A stretch of 50,568 nucleotides of DNA from Bacteroidota bacterium (GTDB lineage Bacteria; Bacteroidota; Bacteroidia; Chitinophagales; Chitinophagaceae), in assembly GCA_026391455.1 (NCBI GenBank), contig JAPLEH010000011.1:1-50568 (forward strand), in the 5' to 3' direction. Made by a program: the position numbers and the translations under genes. Shown one piece after another: positions 15,670 to 25,080 of the stretch. Under the pieces are notes generated by a model, which saw only the letters and a program-made list of their open reading frames with translations, did not search any database and was not told the DNA's origin. The first letter of the stretch is position 1, and each line of letters starts with the position of its first letter.

Positions 15670-18261
15670 TTATTGTATTAAGAATGTTGATTGCATTGTT
15701 TTACTGTTACTGCTCAGTTGCAACTGATACATACCGGCGGGTAGGCCCGCAGGCAGTTCCAGTGTTCGGGAAGCAGCGCCCGCTTGTACGTTCCATGTTT
15801 GCGAACTTACTATTTGGCCACCACTGTTGATAATTCGTACGGAGTATTTATCGTTCCTTACGGCAAATACCTGTACGGTCATTTGCTTTCCCGTTACGGG
15901 GTTGGGATAAATCAGCAGTTTATTTTCCTCTTTATTCACACGGTCCACTCTTACTATCAAGCTGTAATAAATTTGTCCTTGCTTATTTACAGCCCGTATC
16001 CTGTACCAGGCGGTGGTACCCATTACATGATTGTCCAACGCTGTATAATCCTCTCTGGCACTGGTATTGCCACGGGCTGCCACACTGGCTAATGTTTGGA
16101 ATGTATAGCCATCCGCAGATTTCTCTACATAGTAAGCATCCATATCAGCCTCTGTCAGGTTTGACCATTCCACCCGATTTTTTTCGCCAGACGCATAGGC
16201 TTTTATGTTAGCGAGTTTTACGGGAAGTGGGTTGGTGGCATAAGTGGTACTTCCCAATGTAAAAGTGCTATAATTGGGGGTACTGTTCCAGGTAACGCTG
16301 CCATCGCTGGCCGTACCTGTCGTACCACCATTATTATTATGGGTATTCCAGTTGCTACCGTTGAAATGCGCAACCGTAAGTGTGGCCAGATCGTTTACAT
16401 ATACGGCTGCACTGCAATTGCTGGATCCGTTCCAGCTCAATGTTACGTTTACGTTAGAAGTACCGGCTACTCTGTTGAGGTCCCAGTTTTCGCAATTGCT
16501 TACATGATTCAGACCCACTGCTGTAACCGTGCCCAGGGCAGCACCGCTGCTCCGTTTGTATTCGGCAGTATAGGCATCGGTCAAATTGGTTGGGGCAGAA
16601 ATACCGCAGTAATGATGACCGGCATTGAGTTTGCCAACCGGGAAAAGAAAGTCTGTATTACCGTTTTTACGCAGAGGGCCATTCACAAATGAATTATTTG
16701 AACCACCGGAAATCCGGGAAGCAAAATTAGCCCCTGACACACTGCTGCCTGCGTTCATGGTGAGGAGATTAGTGGAGGTGGTGGTAATATGCCCGCTGGT
16801 TAGTGCAAGTGTTCCTGTAACCGTAGCGGCTCTTTGTAAACTCACACCTGTAGTGGTATTACCCGCTGTGTTATTTATTGTAAGATTGGTAAATGTGGTG
16901 GAGTTAGAACCAGCGATTTGTTGTAACGCAGCACCATTAAAGGTTACAACTCCAGTGCCTTGGGAAAATGTACCATTGTTGATGAGGTCATGTCCAATCG
17001 TCAAACTAACATTATTTGCAGCCGCATCCAACCCTCCGCCAATCGTAACGTCATTAATAACTGTCGTATTCACCTGCAGCTCACAGGTGGGGGTATTTGT
17101 GGTATTTACCAACAGGTTGTAAATGGGTGGTGTACTGTTAACCCAATAGGCAGAAGCCGGTACCGGAGAAGATGCATTTCCTACTTGTACGGTACCGCCG
17201 GTTACCGTTGCAGTCGTGGATAGATTGATGTAATCAGTAAATACATCATTCAATAGCTGAATTACAATACTTCCTCCGGACATTGTAAAAACTGAGGCGG
17301 TGGCTTCGATACCAAAAGAGGGAACCGCGCCAAAAGCACCCGTGTTGCCACTCGTATTTACAGTAACAGTGCCATTGCTTTGTGTATAGGTGACTGTGGA
17401 AGTACTTAAAGTTCCAAAAAAACCACTTGCCACATTTAATGCGCCGCCTTCTATTGTAACAACGGCTCCGGAATTATAATTGAACCACCAATCTGCACCT
17501 GTACCTGCATTAAATGTTCCGGAAGTAATTCGAAGTAAACCTGATAACGATATATCGCAATTTTGTCCGGACACCGTTACGTTGGAATTGTTGAGCCAGA
17601 TACCTTCATCGGCATTGATAGTTACAAGACTTGCGGAGGCCGGAATAAAAGTATTGGTAAATGTGTAAGACCCGGACATTTTAATGATTCCCCGGGTAAG
17701 GGTTAAAAAGCCGGCTGCCGCCGTAAAATTTGAAGGAAGTACTTCCACTATATTATCATTGGCGGCTCCCGTATTATTGATAGTAATTAAATTAAAATCG
17801 GTGGTAGCACCCGTGCCACTGATCGTTTGATTGGCACTGCCGTTAAATGTTACATCACAATCAGCAGCTCCCACATTCATATCAAAGGTTCCGCTATTGG
17901 TCAGGTTACCTCCGATATTCAGATTATTTCCACCATTCCCTGCAGAGTTGAAGGTGGCGCCATTACTGACTGATACATTACCGGTTACAGTAAGTGTTCT
18001 GTTCGTATTATTATTACCCATGGTCAGCGTACCAGATGTGCCCCCACCAACGGTCAGTGAAGCCACTGTAGCATTGGTATTCAGAATTACAGTAAATCCA
18101 TTTCCTATTGTAACCGGATCGGTAGCGGCAGGAAGGCCATTGGGGTTCCAGTTGTTGGCATCGCCCCAATTATTACTACCGGCACCGCCATCCCAGCTTT
18201 TCTGTGCATGAGTAACGAAATGAAAAAGGGAGAATAGGCAAACAATTACAATTTGTTTCAT
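15670..18261 (-). CDS. Large T9SS-secreted surface protein
   Basis: 863 residues from the start MKQIVIVCLF, chosen because the signal peptide (ending THAQ) follows it directly; an ATG at 18282 would add seven residues. The body from about 25 to 600 is built of repeated Thr/Asn/Gly/Ser-rich strands such as LTIGHDLINNGTFSQGTG, typical of a right-handed beta-helix or adhesin-like stalk. A fibronectin-like domain (about 690-770) precedes the T9SS sorting domain, starting LLIYPNPVTGK and ending in STFLIQ. It is probably surface-attached or released by the type IX system. The role (adhesion, gliding or matrix) is not determined. Confidence 0.85.
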   Translation of the reverse strand: MKQIVIVCLFSLFHFVTHAQKSWDGGAGSNNWGDANNWNPNGLPAATDPVTIGNGFTVILNTNATVASLTVGGGTSGTLTMGNNNTNRTLTVTGNVSVSNGATFNSAGNGGNNLNIGGNLTNSGTFDMNVGAADCDVTFNGSANQTISGTGATTDFNLITINNTGAANDNIVEVLPSNFTAAAGFLTLTRGIIKMSGSYTFTNTFIPASASLVTINADEGIWLNNSNVTVSGQNCDISLSGLLRITSGTFNAGTGADWWFNYNSGAVVTIEGGALNVASGFFGTLSTSTVTYTQSNGTVTVNTSGNTGAFGAVPSFGIEATASVFTMSGGSIVIQLLNDVFTDYINLSTTATVTGGTVQVGNASSPVPASAYWVNSTPPIYNLLVNTTNTPTCELQVNTTVINDVTIGGGLDAAANNVSLTIGHDLINNGTFSQGTGVVTFNGAALQQIAGSNSTTFTNLTINNTAGNTTTGVSLQRAATVTGTLALTSGHITTTSTNLLTMNAGSSVSGANFASRISGGSNNSFVNGPLRKNGNTDFLFPVGKLNAGHHYCGISAPTNLTDAYTAEYKRSSGAALGTVTAVGLNHVSNCENWDLNRVAGTSNVNVTLSWNGSSNCSAAVYVNDLATLTVAHFNGSNWNTHNNNGGTTGTASDGSVTWNSTPNYSTFTLGSTTYATNPLPVKLANIKAYASGEKNRVEWSNLTEADMDAYYVEKSADGYTFQTLASVAARGNTSAREDYTALDNHVMGTTAWYRIRAVNKQGQIYYSLIVRVDRVNKEENKLLIYPNPVTGKQMTVQVFAVRNDKYSVRIINSGGQIVSSQTWNVQAGAASRTLELPAGLPAGMYQLQLSSNSKTMQSTFLIQ

Positions 18262-18400
18262 ACTTATCCTGATGTATCTCATGGTACGTGTATTAGGGTT
18301 ATTGATCAGCCCTCCAAAGGATTATGATTTCGGTACGGATTTCAGCAGGATTAGGAAGATAGGCACACAAACATAACACTAAATAGTTGCACTTACAACT

Positions 18401-18410
18401 ACTACGTAGT
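18401..18410 (-). promoter_or_regulatory. ACTACGTAGT palindrome upstream of T9SS gene
   Basis: A perfect 10-bp palindrome lies 140 bp upstream of the large T9SS gene, in the spacer that follows uvrA. A similar CTACGTA lies 45 bp upstream of the other T9SS gene. It may be a regulator site, but this is weakly supported. Confidence 0.25.
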
Positions 18411-18446
18411 TTTACGATAATTACACTTATAGATAATCTGAATTGA

Positions 18447-21287
18447 TTATAGATATTTATACGTATGGCCTTTCTTCGTTTTCTTCAATCCGGCGGGAGT
18501 TCCGGCAAAAACGAGTTCACCGCCAGCGTCTCCGGCTTCGGGCCCCAGGTCGATTACCCAGTCGGCGGAGCGGATCACATCGGTGTTATGTTCGATCACG
18601 AGTATCGAATGTCCCTGTTCGATCAGGGCCTGAAAGGAGGCCAGTAGTTTTTTTATATCATTAAAATGCAAGCCGGTTGTAGGCTCATCGAAGATGAAAA
18701 GGATTTTTTCCGAAGCCCGGCTACGCCCCAGAAAGGAGGCCAGCTTTACCCGCTGAGCTTCCCCTCCGGAGAGGGTATCGGATGACTGACCGAGTTTTAC
18801 ATAACCCAGTCCCACATCACTGAGGGGTTGTATGGCGGCTGCCAGGTTTTTCTCTTCATAAAAAAAGGAGATCGCTTCATCCACACTCATTTCCAGTACA
18901 TCAAAAATGCTTTTATCCTTATACTTTACTTCCAGTACTTCTTCTTTAAATCGTTTTCCTCCGCAACCTTCACATACCAGGTGCACATCGGCAAGGAACT
19001 GCATTTCCACCACCTGTTCGCCTTCGCCTTTGCAAGTGTCGCAACGTCCCCCATCCACATTGAAAGAAAAATGTTTGGGCATAAAGCCACGCATTTTACT
19101 CAGGGGCTGCTTCGCAAAAAGGTCCCGTATTTCATCATACGCTTTGATATACGTTACGGGGTTGCTTCGCGAAGATTTACCGATCGGATTCTGGTCTACC
19201 ATTTCTACCTGACCGATACTTTCTATATCCCCGCTCAACTGTTTATGATAGCCGATCCTATCTCCAAATTCTCCTTTGATCTTCCGGAGTGCGGGTGCCA
19301 GAATTTGCTTTACCAATGTGGTCTTTCCGCTTCCACTCACCCCGCTCACCACGCAAAGCACATTCAATGGAAACTCCACCGTGATGTTCTTCAGATTATT
19401 TTGCCGGGCACCTTCCACTTTTATGGAGCGGTTCCATTTGCGGGGCATCTTTGGCGGATCAATGGTCAATACACCACTGAGATATTTTCCGGTAAGGCTG
19501 GCGGGATTGGATACGATCTCTTCATAATTTCCTTCTGCCACCACTTCACCACCGAGGTGCGATGCCATGGGGCCCATATCGATAATATGATCGGCCTCCC
19601 TCATCATCATTTCATCGTGTTCCACCACCACTACGGTATTGCCCAAATCGCGCAATTCTTTTAATACCTGTATCAGGTTAGCGGTATCTCTTGAATGCAG
19701 CCCGATAGATGGCTCATCCAGTATATAGAGCGAACTGGTAAGATTGCTGCCCAGGCTTCTCGTGAGCTGAATGCGCTGGCTTTCGCCACCGCTGAGTGTG
19801 TTGGCCAGCCGGCTGAGCGTTAAGTAACCCAACCCTACTTTAATCAATGTATCGAGGCGGTTGTGCAGTTCGATCAGGATACGCTTCGCCACTTCGCGGT
19901 TGTGCGCGCTTATCTTTTTATGCAATCCATCAAACCATTCTTTCAGGTCTTTTACCGGCATGCTTCCCAGTTCGCCGATATGTTTGTCGGTTACTTTTAC
20001 ATACAGGGCTTCTTTTCGCAGGCGGTATCCTTTGCATTCGGGGCAATCGGTACGACCCCGGTACCGGCTCAATAAAACGCGGTACTGTACTTTGTACAAT
20101 TGAGATTCGACGTCTTTAAAAAAATCGTTGATCCCATATACACCATCCACACCTTCCCATAATTGGTTCAGTTGCTTATTTGTAAGATCAGCTACCGGTT
20201 TATGTACCGGGAAATCAAATTTTTTTGCGCCCTTAATAAAATTCTGTCTCCACCAATCGAGCTTTTCCCCTTTCCAGGGGGCTACGGCTCCTTCATATAC
20301 ACTCAGGCGGCGGTCGGGTATCACCAGATCGGGATCGATACCCAATACCTGTGAAAAACCTTCGCATACAGGGCAGGCACCAAAAGGATTATTGAATGAA
20401 AAAAGATTGGGTACCGGCTCTTCGAATTGCATGCCATCGAGTTCAAACCGGTTATTAAAATGGAGCAGTTGGTTTTTACCTGCTGATTGCACCATCAGGT
20501 GTACATCCCCTTCTCCTTCGTAAAATGCTGTGCCGATCGAATCGGAGAGGCGGTGAATATCATCTTCGTCAAAGGTCTTTACCACGATACGGTCAATGAG
20601 TACATGGCTGATCTGTAGCGCCTTTATCTCTTTTTCTGGCCGCTCCAGCAGTTCTTCCATATGTTGGGGTTCTGCTACGGCGTTTTTTCCTGCCGCAAGT
20701 AATACCCTCGAAAATCCTTTTTGTAGCAGAATGTTCAGTTCTTCTTTATTGTCTCTGTTCTTATGTTGTTTAAAAGCAGAAAGAATGAATACTTTATCAC
20801 CTTCCTTAAGGCCCTGTATGGCGCGAACCACATCTGTCACATCATCTTTCTTTACTTCGCGGCCGGATACGGGTGAAATGGTTTTGCCGATACGGGCATA
20901 GAGGAGCCGGAGGTAATCATATATCTCGGTCATGCTTCCCACCGTACTACGAGGGGTTCGGCTGATCACTTTTTGTTCGATTGCGATGGCGGGGCAGAGT
21001 CCCTTGATGTAATCCACGTCCGGCTTATTCATCCGGTTGAGGAACTGCCGGGCATAGGCGCTCAGGCTTTCGGCATAGCGGCGTTGTCCCTCCGCATAAA
21101 GGGTATCAATAGTAAGTGACGATTTGCCAGATCCGGATACTCCGGTTACTACGACCAGCTTATTGCGTGGAATTTCTACGGTAATATTCTTGAGGTTGTG
21201 TACCCTGGCCCCCCGGATATGGATGTTTTCTGCGGAAATTACGGTATTCGATTTTGAGGAATTTCTCCCTTTTACAAATTCTTCCAT
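18447..21287 (-). CDS. uvrA: Excinuclease ABC subunit A
   Basis: UvrA is the damage-sensing ATPase of nucleotide excision repair; it loads UvrB at lesions. 946 residues, normal length. It has two ABC-type ATPase modules: Walker A TGVSGSGKSS near 48-57 and SGVSGSGKTT in the second half, each with an LSGGE signature (NTLSGGESQR and DTLSGGEAQR). Zinc-binding cysteines are present as CPVC and CPEC in the first module and CDTC...CEGC in the second. The stop lies 17 bp inside an AT-rich spacer. Upstream, an ECF sigma gene diverges. Confidence 0.98.
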   Translation of the reverse strand: MEEFVKGRNSSKSNTVISAENIHIRGARVHNLKNITVEIPRNKLVVVTGVSGSGKSSLTIDTLYAEGQRRYAESLSAYARQFLNRMNKPDVDYIKGLCPAIAIEQKVISRTPRSTVGSMTEIYDYLRLLYARIGKTISPVSGREVKKDDVTDVVRAIQGLKEGDKVFILSAFKQHKNRDNKEELNILLQKGFSRVLLAAGKNAVAEPQHMEELLERPEKEIKALQISHVLIDRIVVKTFDEDDIHRLSDSIGTAFYEGEGDVHLMVQSAGKNQLLHFNNRFELDGMQFEEPVPNLFSFNNPFGACPVCEGFSQVLGIDPDLVIPDRRLSVYEGAVAPWKGEKLDWWRQNFIKGAKKFDFPVHKPVADLTNKQLNQLWEGVDGVYGINDFFKDVESQLYKVQYRVLLSRYRGRTDCPECKGYRLRKEALYVKVTDKHIGELGSMPVKDLKEWFDGLHKKISAHNREVAKRILIELHNRLDTLIKVGLGYLTLSRLANTLSGGESQRIQLTRSLGSNLTSSLYILDEPSIGLHSRDTANLIQVLKELRDLGNTVVVVEHDEMMMREADHIIDMGPMASHLGGEVVAEGNYEEIVSNPASLTGKYLSGVLTIDPPKMPRKWNRSIKVEGARQNNLKNITVEFPLNVLCVVSGVSGSGKTTLVKQILAPALRKIKGEFGDRIGYHKQLSGDIESIGQVEMVDQNPIGKSSRSNPVTYIKAYDEIRDLFAKQPLSKMRGFMPKHFSFNVDGGRCDTCKGEGEQVVEMQFLADVHLVCEGCGGKRFKEEVLEVKYKDKSIFDVLEMSVDEAISFFYEEKNLAAAIQPLSDVGLGYVKLGQSSDTLSGGEAQRVKLASFLGRSRASEKILFIFDEPTTGLHFNDIKKLLASFQALIEQGHSILVIEHNTDVIRSADWVIDLGPEAGDAGGELVFAGTPAGLKKTKKGHTYKYL

Positions 21288-21385
21288 TTCTTGATCTCCT
21301 GCTCTAACGCCTTGATTGGCTTTGATTTGAACAAATTTCTTAACATTTCTTTAGTAACAAAAACTACATTTTGCTTTTACAAATG

Positions 21386-21416
21386 TTTGGCAATTTCCTG
21401 AAATAGCCTATTTTTA
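21386..21416 (+). promoter_or_regulatory. Candidate promoter of ECF sigma gene
   Basis: TTTG (21386-21389), a 19-bp spacer and TATTTTTA (21409-21416) match the Bacteroidota -33/-7 layout with one mismatch. It would give a leader of about 145 nt before the ECF sigma start. Confidence 0.4.
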
Positions 21417-21567
21417 ATTCACAATATCCAAAAAATGAAAAACCATAAAACTCACCAGCCTATCGCCTGAACTTCTACAAATTTTGCCTGACTGTTTACT
21501 GTAACCAATATCTATGAACCTTCCGGCATGCTATTGCCATACCGGAAAAAACTAAACTGTAGAAGTT

Positions 21568-22149
21568 ATGAAAGCATTTTTGAAAAAAACAGACCATGAA
21601 TTGATCCATCTTTTTACAGATGGACATCTTGAGGCGTTGGAAACCCTTGTGTTACGGCATAAGGACAAACTGTATACGTCTATCCTTTTCCTCGTAAAAG
21701 ACAAATATCTTGCCGAAGACATTTTTCAGGATGCCTTTATCCGCATCATTGATACCATGCGCAGCGGCCGGTATACCGAAGAAGGCAAATTTTTGCCCTG
21801 GGCCATGCGTATTGCACACAATTTATGTGTGGACCATTTCCGGAAGGTAAAGCGCACCCCCACCATCCGCAATGGTGAGGATAAAGATATCTTTGAAGTG
21901 CTGAATTTTTCGGAAGACAGTGCTGAGACCGCGATGATGAGAAGGCAGAGTCATGACCGCGTACGCGACATGCTGCAGAGCCTGCCGGAAGATCAGCGGG
22001 AAGTAATCATTCTCCGCCATTATGCCGATATGAGCTTTAAAGAAATAGCGGCAGCCACCAATTGCAGTATTAACACGGCATTGGGACGTATGCGCTACGG
22101 ATTGATTAATTTGCGTAAGCTGATGACACAAAAACAAATTGCTTTGTGA
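21568..22149 (+). CDS. ECF-family RNA polymerase sigma factor
   Basis: 193 residues. Region 2 (about 10-85) includes the core-binding stretch DKYLAEDIFQDAFIRI and the -10 recognition segment ending FRKVKR. Region 4 (about 125-185) has the helix-turn-helix MSFKEIAAATNCSINTALGRMRYGL. It is a typical sigma-70 ECF protein of RpoE type. No anti-sigma factor follows; the next gene is convergent DsbD. The signal it responds to is therefore unknown. Confidence 0.92.
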   Translation: MKAFLKKTDHELIHLFTDGHLEALETLVLRHKDKLYTSILFLVKDKYLAEDIFQDAFIRIIDTMRSGRYTEEGKFLPWAMRIAHNLCVDHFRKVKRTPTIRNGEDKDIFEVLNFSEDSAETAMMRRQSHDRVRDMLQSLPEDQREVIILRHYADMSFKEIAAATNCSINTALGRMRYGLINLRKLMTQKQIAL

Positions 22150-22256
22150 CAAAAAAATGAGAAAACCAGTTTGGAAAAACCGGCAGGATTCATGAATTTC
22201 ACGCCATCATTCTGAACATCATTTTTAGTCGTTACAATATTCAGTTCTTATCTTTT

Positions 22257-22348
22257 TGTCATTCTGTATCTCCATCCGGATCTGAACAGATTTGGGTTCA
22301 CCGAATTTTTGTTTGCTTGCCTTACCGGAAGGCTGGTACAGAATGACA
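22257..22348. repeat. Inverted-repeat element, possibly structured or MITE-like
   Basis: TGTCATTCTGTA (22257-22268) and TACAGAATGACA (22337-22348) are a perfect 12-bp inverted repeat enclosing 68 bp. Inside, GCCTT / AAGGC form a small hairpin (22319-22333). There is no ORF. It sits in the 316-bp spacer between the ECF sigma and DsbD genes, upstream of their shared terminator. It might be a non-autonomous mobile remnant or a structured RNA end. Confidence 0.6.
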
Positions 22349-22355
22349 CCAAATT

Positions 22356-22387
22356 AAAAATCCCCTGGCTATGCCGGGGGATTTTTC
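22356..22387. terminator. Bidirectional terminator
   Basis: AAAAATCCCCTGGC pairs with GCCGGGGGATTTTT across a 3-nt loop (one G-T pair). It lies between the convergent ECF sigma and DsbD genes. Confidence 0.85.
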
Positions 22388-22465
22388 GTTTATAACAGAT
22401 CGTTGAAAAAACCACTTCGTTTACTTCCGGTGACTCATTGACCGGACACGTTCACATTCTTTTCT

Positions 22466-24406
22466 TCAGGGATGGTTTTTTTTATGCGCTTCTATGCCGC
22501 ATTTCAACCAGTTGGCAAATTCGGTGGGATTGGGTGTATAAAATTTTGTTTTAGTGAGGGCTATCGTGTCGGGGCTGATGATCGCATATTGCGGTTGCGA
22601 TACAGCTAAAAAATTCTCTTTTTGTACAGCCGTCCATTTATCGCCGATTGTTACAATATTCTCTTCCTGTTTAGCTGCATTTATGTAAACAGTCCTGCTT
22701 TTAAGGGGCAGTTTGGTTTTTTCATCCACATAAAGCGACACCACAACAAACTCTTTACGCATGAGGCTGTCTACTTCATGATCCGTCCATACCATTTCTT
22801 CCATTCTCCGGCAATTTACACAGGCCCATCCGGTAAAGTCGATCAGTACCGGTTTGTTCAATTCCTTTGCTTTGCTGATAGCCGCATTCAGGTCATTAAC
22901 CAATGGCTTTACTCCTTTTGCATGCAGCACATGGTCGGGGTAAATACTGTATGATAACGGGGGCGGGAATCCGCTTAATAACCGCAGGGATGCATATTTG
23001 GTATTGGTAATGCCGGGTATCAGATAAATGGTAATGGCGGCGAACAGAATAGTAAAACCCCATCGTAGCGGTGATATCTTATTCTTTTTGTTACGACTAA
23101 ATACACCAGCGAGGTATAAAGTGGTAAGTAAGCCTATGATCACCCACAGGCCAACGAAAACCTCCCTTTTGATAATTCCCCATTGTTTTACGTTATCAGC
23201 ATTGGCAAGAAATTTCACGGCCAATGCCAGTTCGATAAAACCTAATACCACTTTCACCGATGTCATCCAACCGCCCGATTTGGGGAGTGATTGCAGCCAG
23301 TTTGGAAACATGGCAAACAAGGCAAAGGGTAAACTCAGGGCGAGGCCAAATCCTGCGGCTCCGGCTGTTAATGGCCAGGCTCCTCCATCTGACACCCCTA
23401 CCAACAAGGTTCCTAAAATAGGCCCGGTGCAGGAAAATGAAACAATAGTAAGGGTGGCTGCCATAAAGAAAATACCGGCCAGGTTTCCCAATCCTGATTT
23501 TGAATCAGCTTTGTTAGCTATCCCTGACGGAAGGGTTAGTTCAAACAATCCGAAAAAGGATAAAGCAAATACCACAAAAATGATAAAGAAGATCAGGTTG
23601 AGCCAAACATTGGTTGATATATTATTGAATACCTGGCTTTGAGCGCTATCTAAAAAATGGAAGGGCACCGTAATCAGCGTATAAATCAGAAATATAAACA
23701 GGCCATACATTACTGCATTAAAGACACCCTTCTTCCGGTCTTGTGATTTTTTTGTAAAAAATGTTACTGTAACTGGTATCATTGGAAACACACAGGGTGT
23801 AAGCAAAGCGATAAGACCGCCGAGGAACCCGAGCAGGAATAACTTCCAGATTGTTTTTCCTTTGGTGCCTTCATCTCCACAGGGGGCCACCGGTTTCGCT
23901 ATATCAATGGATGGATATTTAATTTTTGTATCTGTGGCTACACCACCTTCGAGCGCCACAGTAAATGGTGCTTTGGTAGACGGATAATACTCATCATTTT
24001 TGCCATAGGTATAGAACAGATCGCCCTGCAACTGTGCCGGCACTTCACCCTTTATACGGATCACGGCTTTCCAAACCAGGCTCCCTTCAAACAATTTCAC
24101 CGTTGTATTTTCAAATATGTGACTGGCCAGTGATTTGGGCGTGCCGGAAAAACTGAATTCACCTTCTTGCTGAATACTGGAGTCAGCAAACTTCAACTCG
24201 GTCGTAGGCTGTTCCAGTATCACCTGGTTGGGTGCATATACCTGCCAGCCTGATGTGGCTGTACCACTAAAGCTGAGTTCGAATTTCCCATTGTCGAGTT
24301 TTTTACTTTCCACTTTCCAGGCAGATATGGCACCCAGACTATCCTGTGCATGGGCTGTTATCAGTCCAACATATATCAGTAGAAGTAGAGCTGTCAGTCT
24401 TTTCAT
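22466..24406 (-). CDS. dsbD: Thiol:disulfide interchange protein DsbD, alpha-domain cysteines lost
   Basis: DsbD carries electrons from cytoplasmic thioredoxin across the inner membrane to periplasmic thiol proteins. 646 residues: signal peptide (1-20), alpha-like domain (about 25-155), eight-helix membrane domain (about 185-465) with the conserved cysteines TPCVFP (Cys205) and SCTGP (Cys326), and a C-terminal thioredoxin-like domain with WACVNC (Cys529, Cys532). The alpha domain normally has a CX5C pair (CADAGFCYP-like, as recalled from E. coli). Here the aligned stretch is YGKNDEYYP with Tyr134 and Tyr140 in those positions, so it cannot perform the usual exchange itself. The gene just upstream encodes a separate alpha-like domain that has a cysteine pair and could take that step. 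Confidence 0.9.
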   Translation of the reverse strand: MKRLTALLLLIYVGLITAHAQDSLGAISAWKVESKKLDNGKFELSFSGTATSGWQVYAPNQVILEQPTTELKFADSSIQQEGEFSFSGTPKSLASHIFENTTVKLFEGSLVWKAVIRIKGEVPAQLQGDLFYTYGKNDEYYPSTKAPFTVALEGGVATDTKIKYPSIDIAKPVAPCGDEGTKGKTIWKLFLLGFLGGLIALLTPCVFPMIPVTVTFFTKKSQDRKKGVFNAVMYGLFIFLIYTLITVPFHFLDSAQSQVFNNISTNVWLNLIFFIIFVVFALSFFGLFELTLPSGIANKADSKSGLGNLAGIFFMAATLTIVSFSCTGPILGTLLVGVSDGGAWPLTAGAAGFGLALSLPFALFAMFPNWLQSLPKSGGWMTSVKVVLGFIELALAVKFLANADNVKQWGIIKREVFVGLWVIIGLLTTLYLAGVFSRNKKNKISPLRWGFTILFAAITIYLIPGITNTKYASLRLLSGFPPPLSYSIYPDHVLHAKGVKPLVNDLNAAISKAKELNKPVLIDFTGWACVNCRRMEEMVWTDHEVDSLMRKEFVVVSLYVDEKTKLPLKSRTVYINAAKQEENIVTIGDKWTAVQKENFLAVSQPQYAIISPDTIALTKTKFYTPNPTEFANWLKCGIEAHKKNHP

Positions 24407-24486
24407 TGGTCGCTTTGCAAGGGGTTATATAAAAAAACGAGCTCTGCATAGCGAACCCGTTTTACATCATTTATTTCACGTGCAGC

Positions 24487-24942
24487 TTATTTTATTTGCA
24501 CATTAAAATTGACTATTTTGGGCGGCAGGCATTTCTTGTCATCACAGGTTTGAAATTCCACTGAACCGGTGAAATTGGTTTTTACATTCGCCTTTAACTT
24601 GATCAGTTGTACAAAATCCACTGTTTGTGAATATTGATTAGCGGATACACCCAATGTGGCATCTTTCATTTTTTCCATTTTACCCACTTCCTTTATTTTT
24701 CCTTCCTTGGTAAAAAGAGGGTTGGCGTTGATGGTAAATATTGTGGGGCTGGCAATAGCATCCGCCGGTTGGGTTTGAGAATACAGGTGCCATGTATTCT
24801 GTATGGTAGCTTTCATATGTATCTCGTAGGTCTTATCAGCTATTTTAACGGCGGTGAAAGTCCAGGTTACAGGATTCAATTGCGCCTTTGCCATCAGCGT
24901 AGCAGGTACGATCAACAGGAGCAAAATCAGTTTCTTCAGCAT
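24487..24942 (-). CDS. Periplasmic DsbD alpha-domain-like protein with a CX4C pair
   Basis: 151 residues from the start MLKKLILLLL (ATG at 24942; the longer reading from 25014 puts 24 unrelated residues before the signal peptide). The signal peptide ends AKAQ. The rest is one DsbD-alpha-like immunoglobulin-type domain. Its Cys133 and Cys138 lie in FQTCDDKKCLPP, matching the position of the redox pair in DsbD alpha domains, though spaced CX4C. It lies 80 bp upstream of dsbD, whose own alpha domain has lost the pair. It probably accepts electrons from the DsbD membrane domain and passes them to periplasmic targets; this role is inference. Confidence 0.82.
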   Translation of the reverse strand: MLKKLILLLLIVPATLMAKAQLNPVTWTFTAVKIADKTYEIHMKATIQNTWHLYSQTQPADAIASPTIFTINANPLFTKEGKIKEVGKMEKMKDATLGVSANQYSQTVDFVQLIKLKANVKTNFTGSVEFQTCDDKKCLPPKIVNFNVQIK

Positions 24943-25080
24943 ATGTTTATTTGTTGTATTGCAAATTTCGTTCATTTTTTTCAAGGGGTTTGTTAAATCG
25001 GTCTTCTGGTACAAAGCTAAAAAACAGCCGGTAACAGGATTGTAAGCTAACCGACTAAACCCTGATAAAATACTAAAACA

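Noticed and set aside
16274-18211. Several plus-strand frames of 77-165 codons
   Set aside because: Antisense to the T9SS surface gene; Val/Pro/Leu-rich readings of Thr/Asn/Gly codons, no start signals.
18828-19664. 278-codon plus-strand frame
   Set aside because: Antisense to uvrA, which has full-length family motifs; His/Phe/Tyr-rich shadow.
24419-24465. Terminator between the alpha-like gene and dsbD
   Set aside because: Only AAAACG/CGTTTT can pair around a long loop; too weak to separate the two genes.
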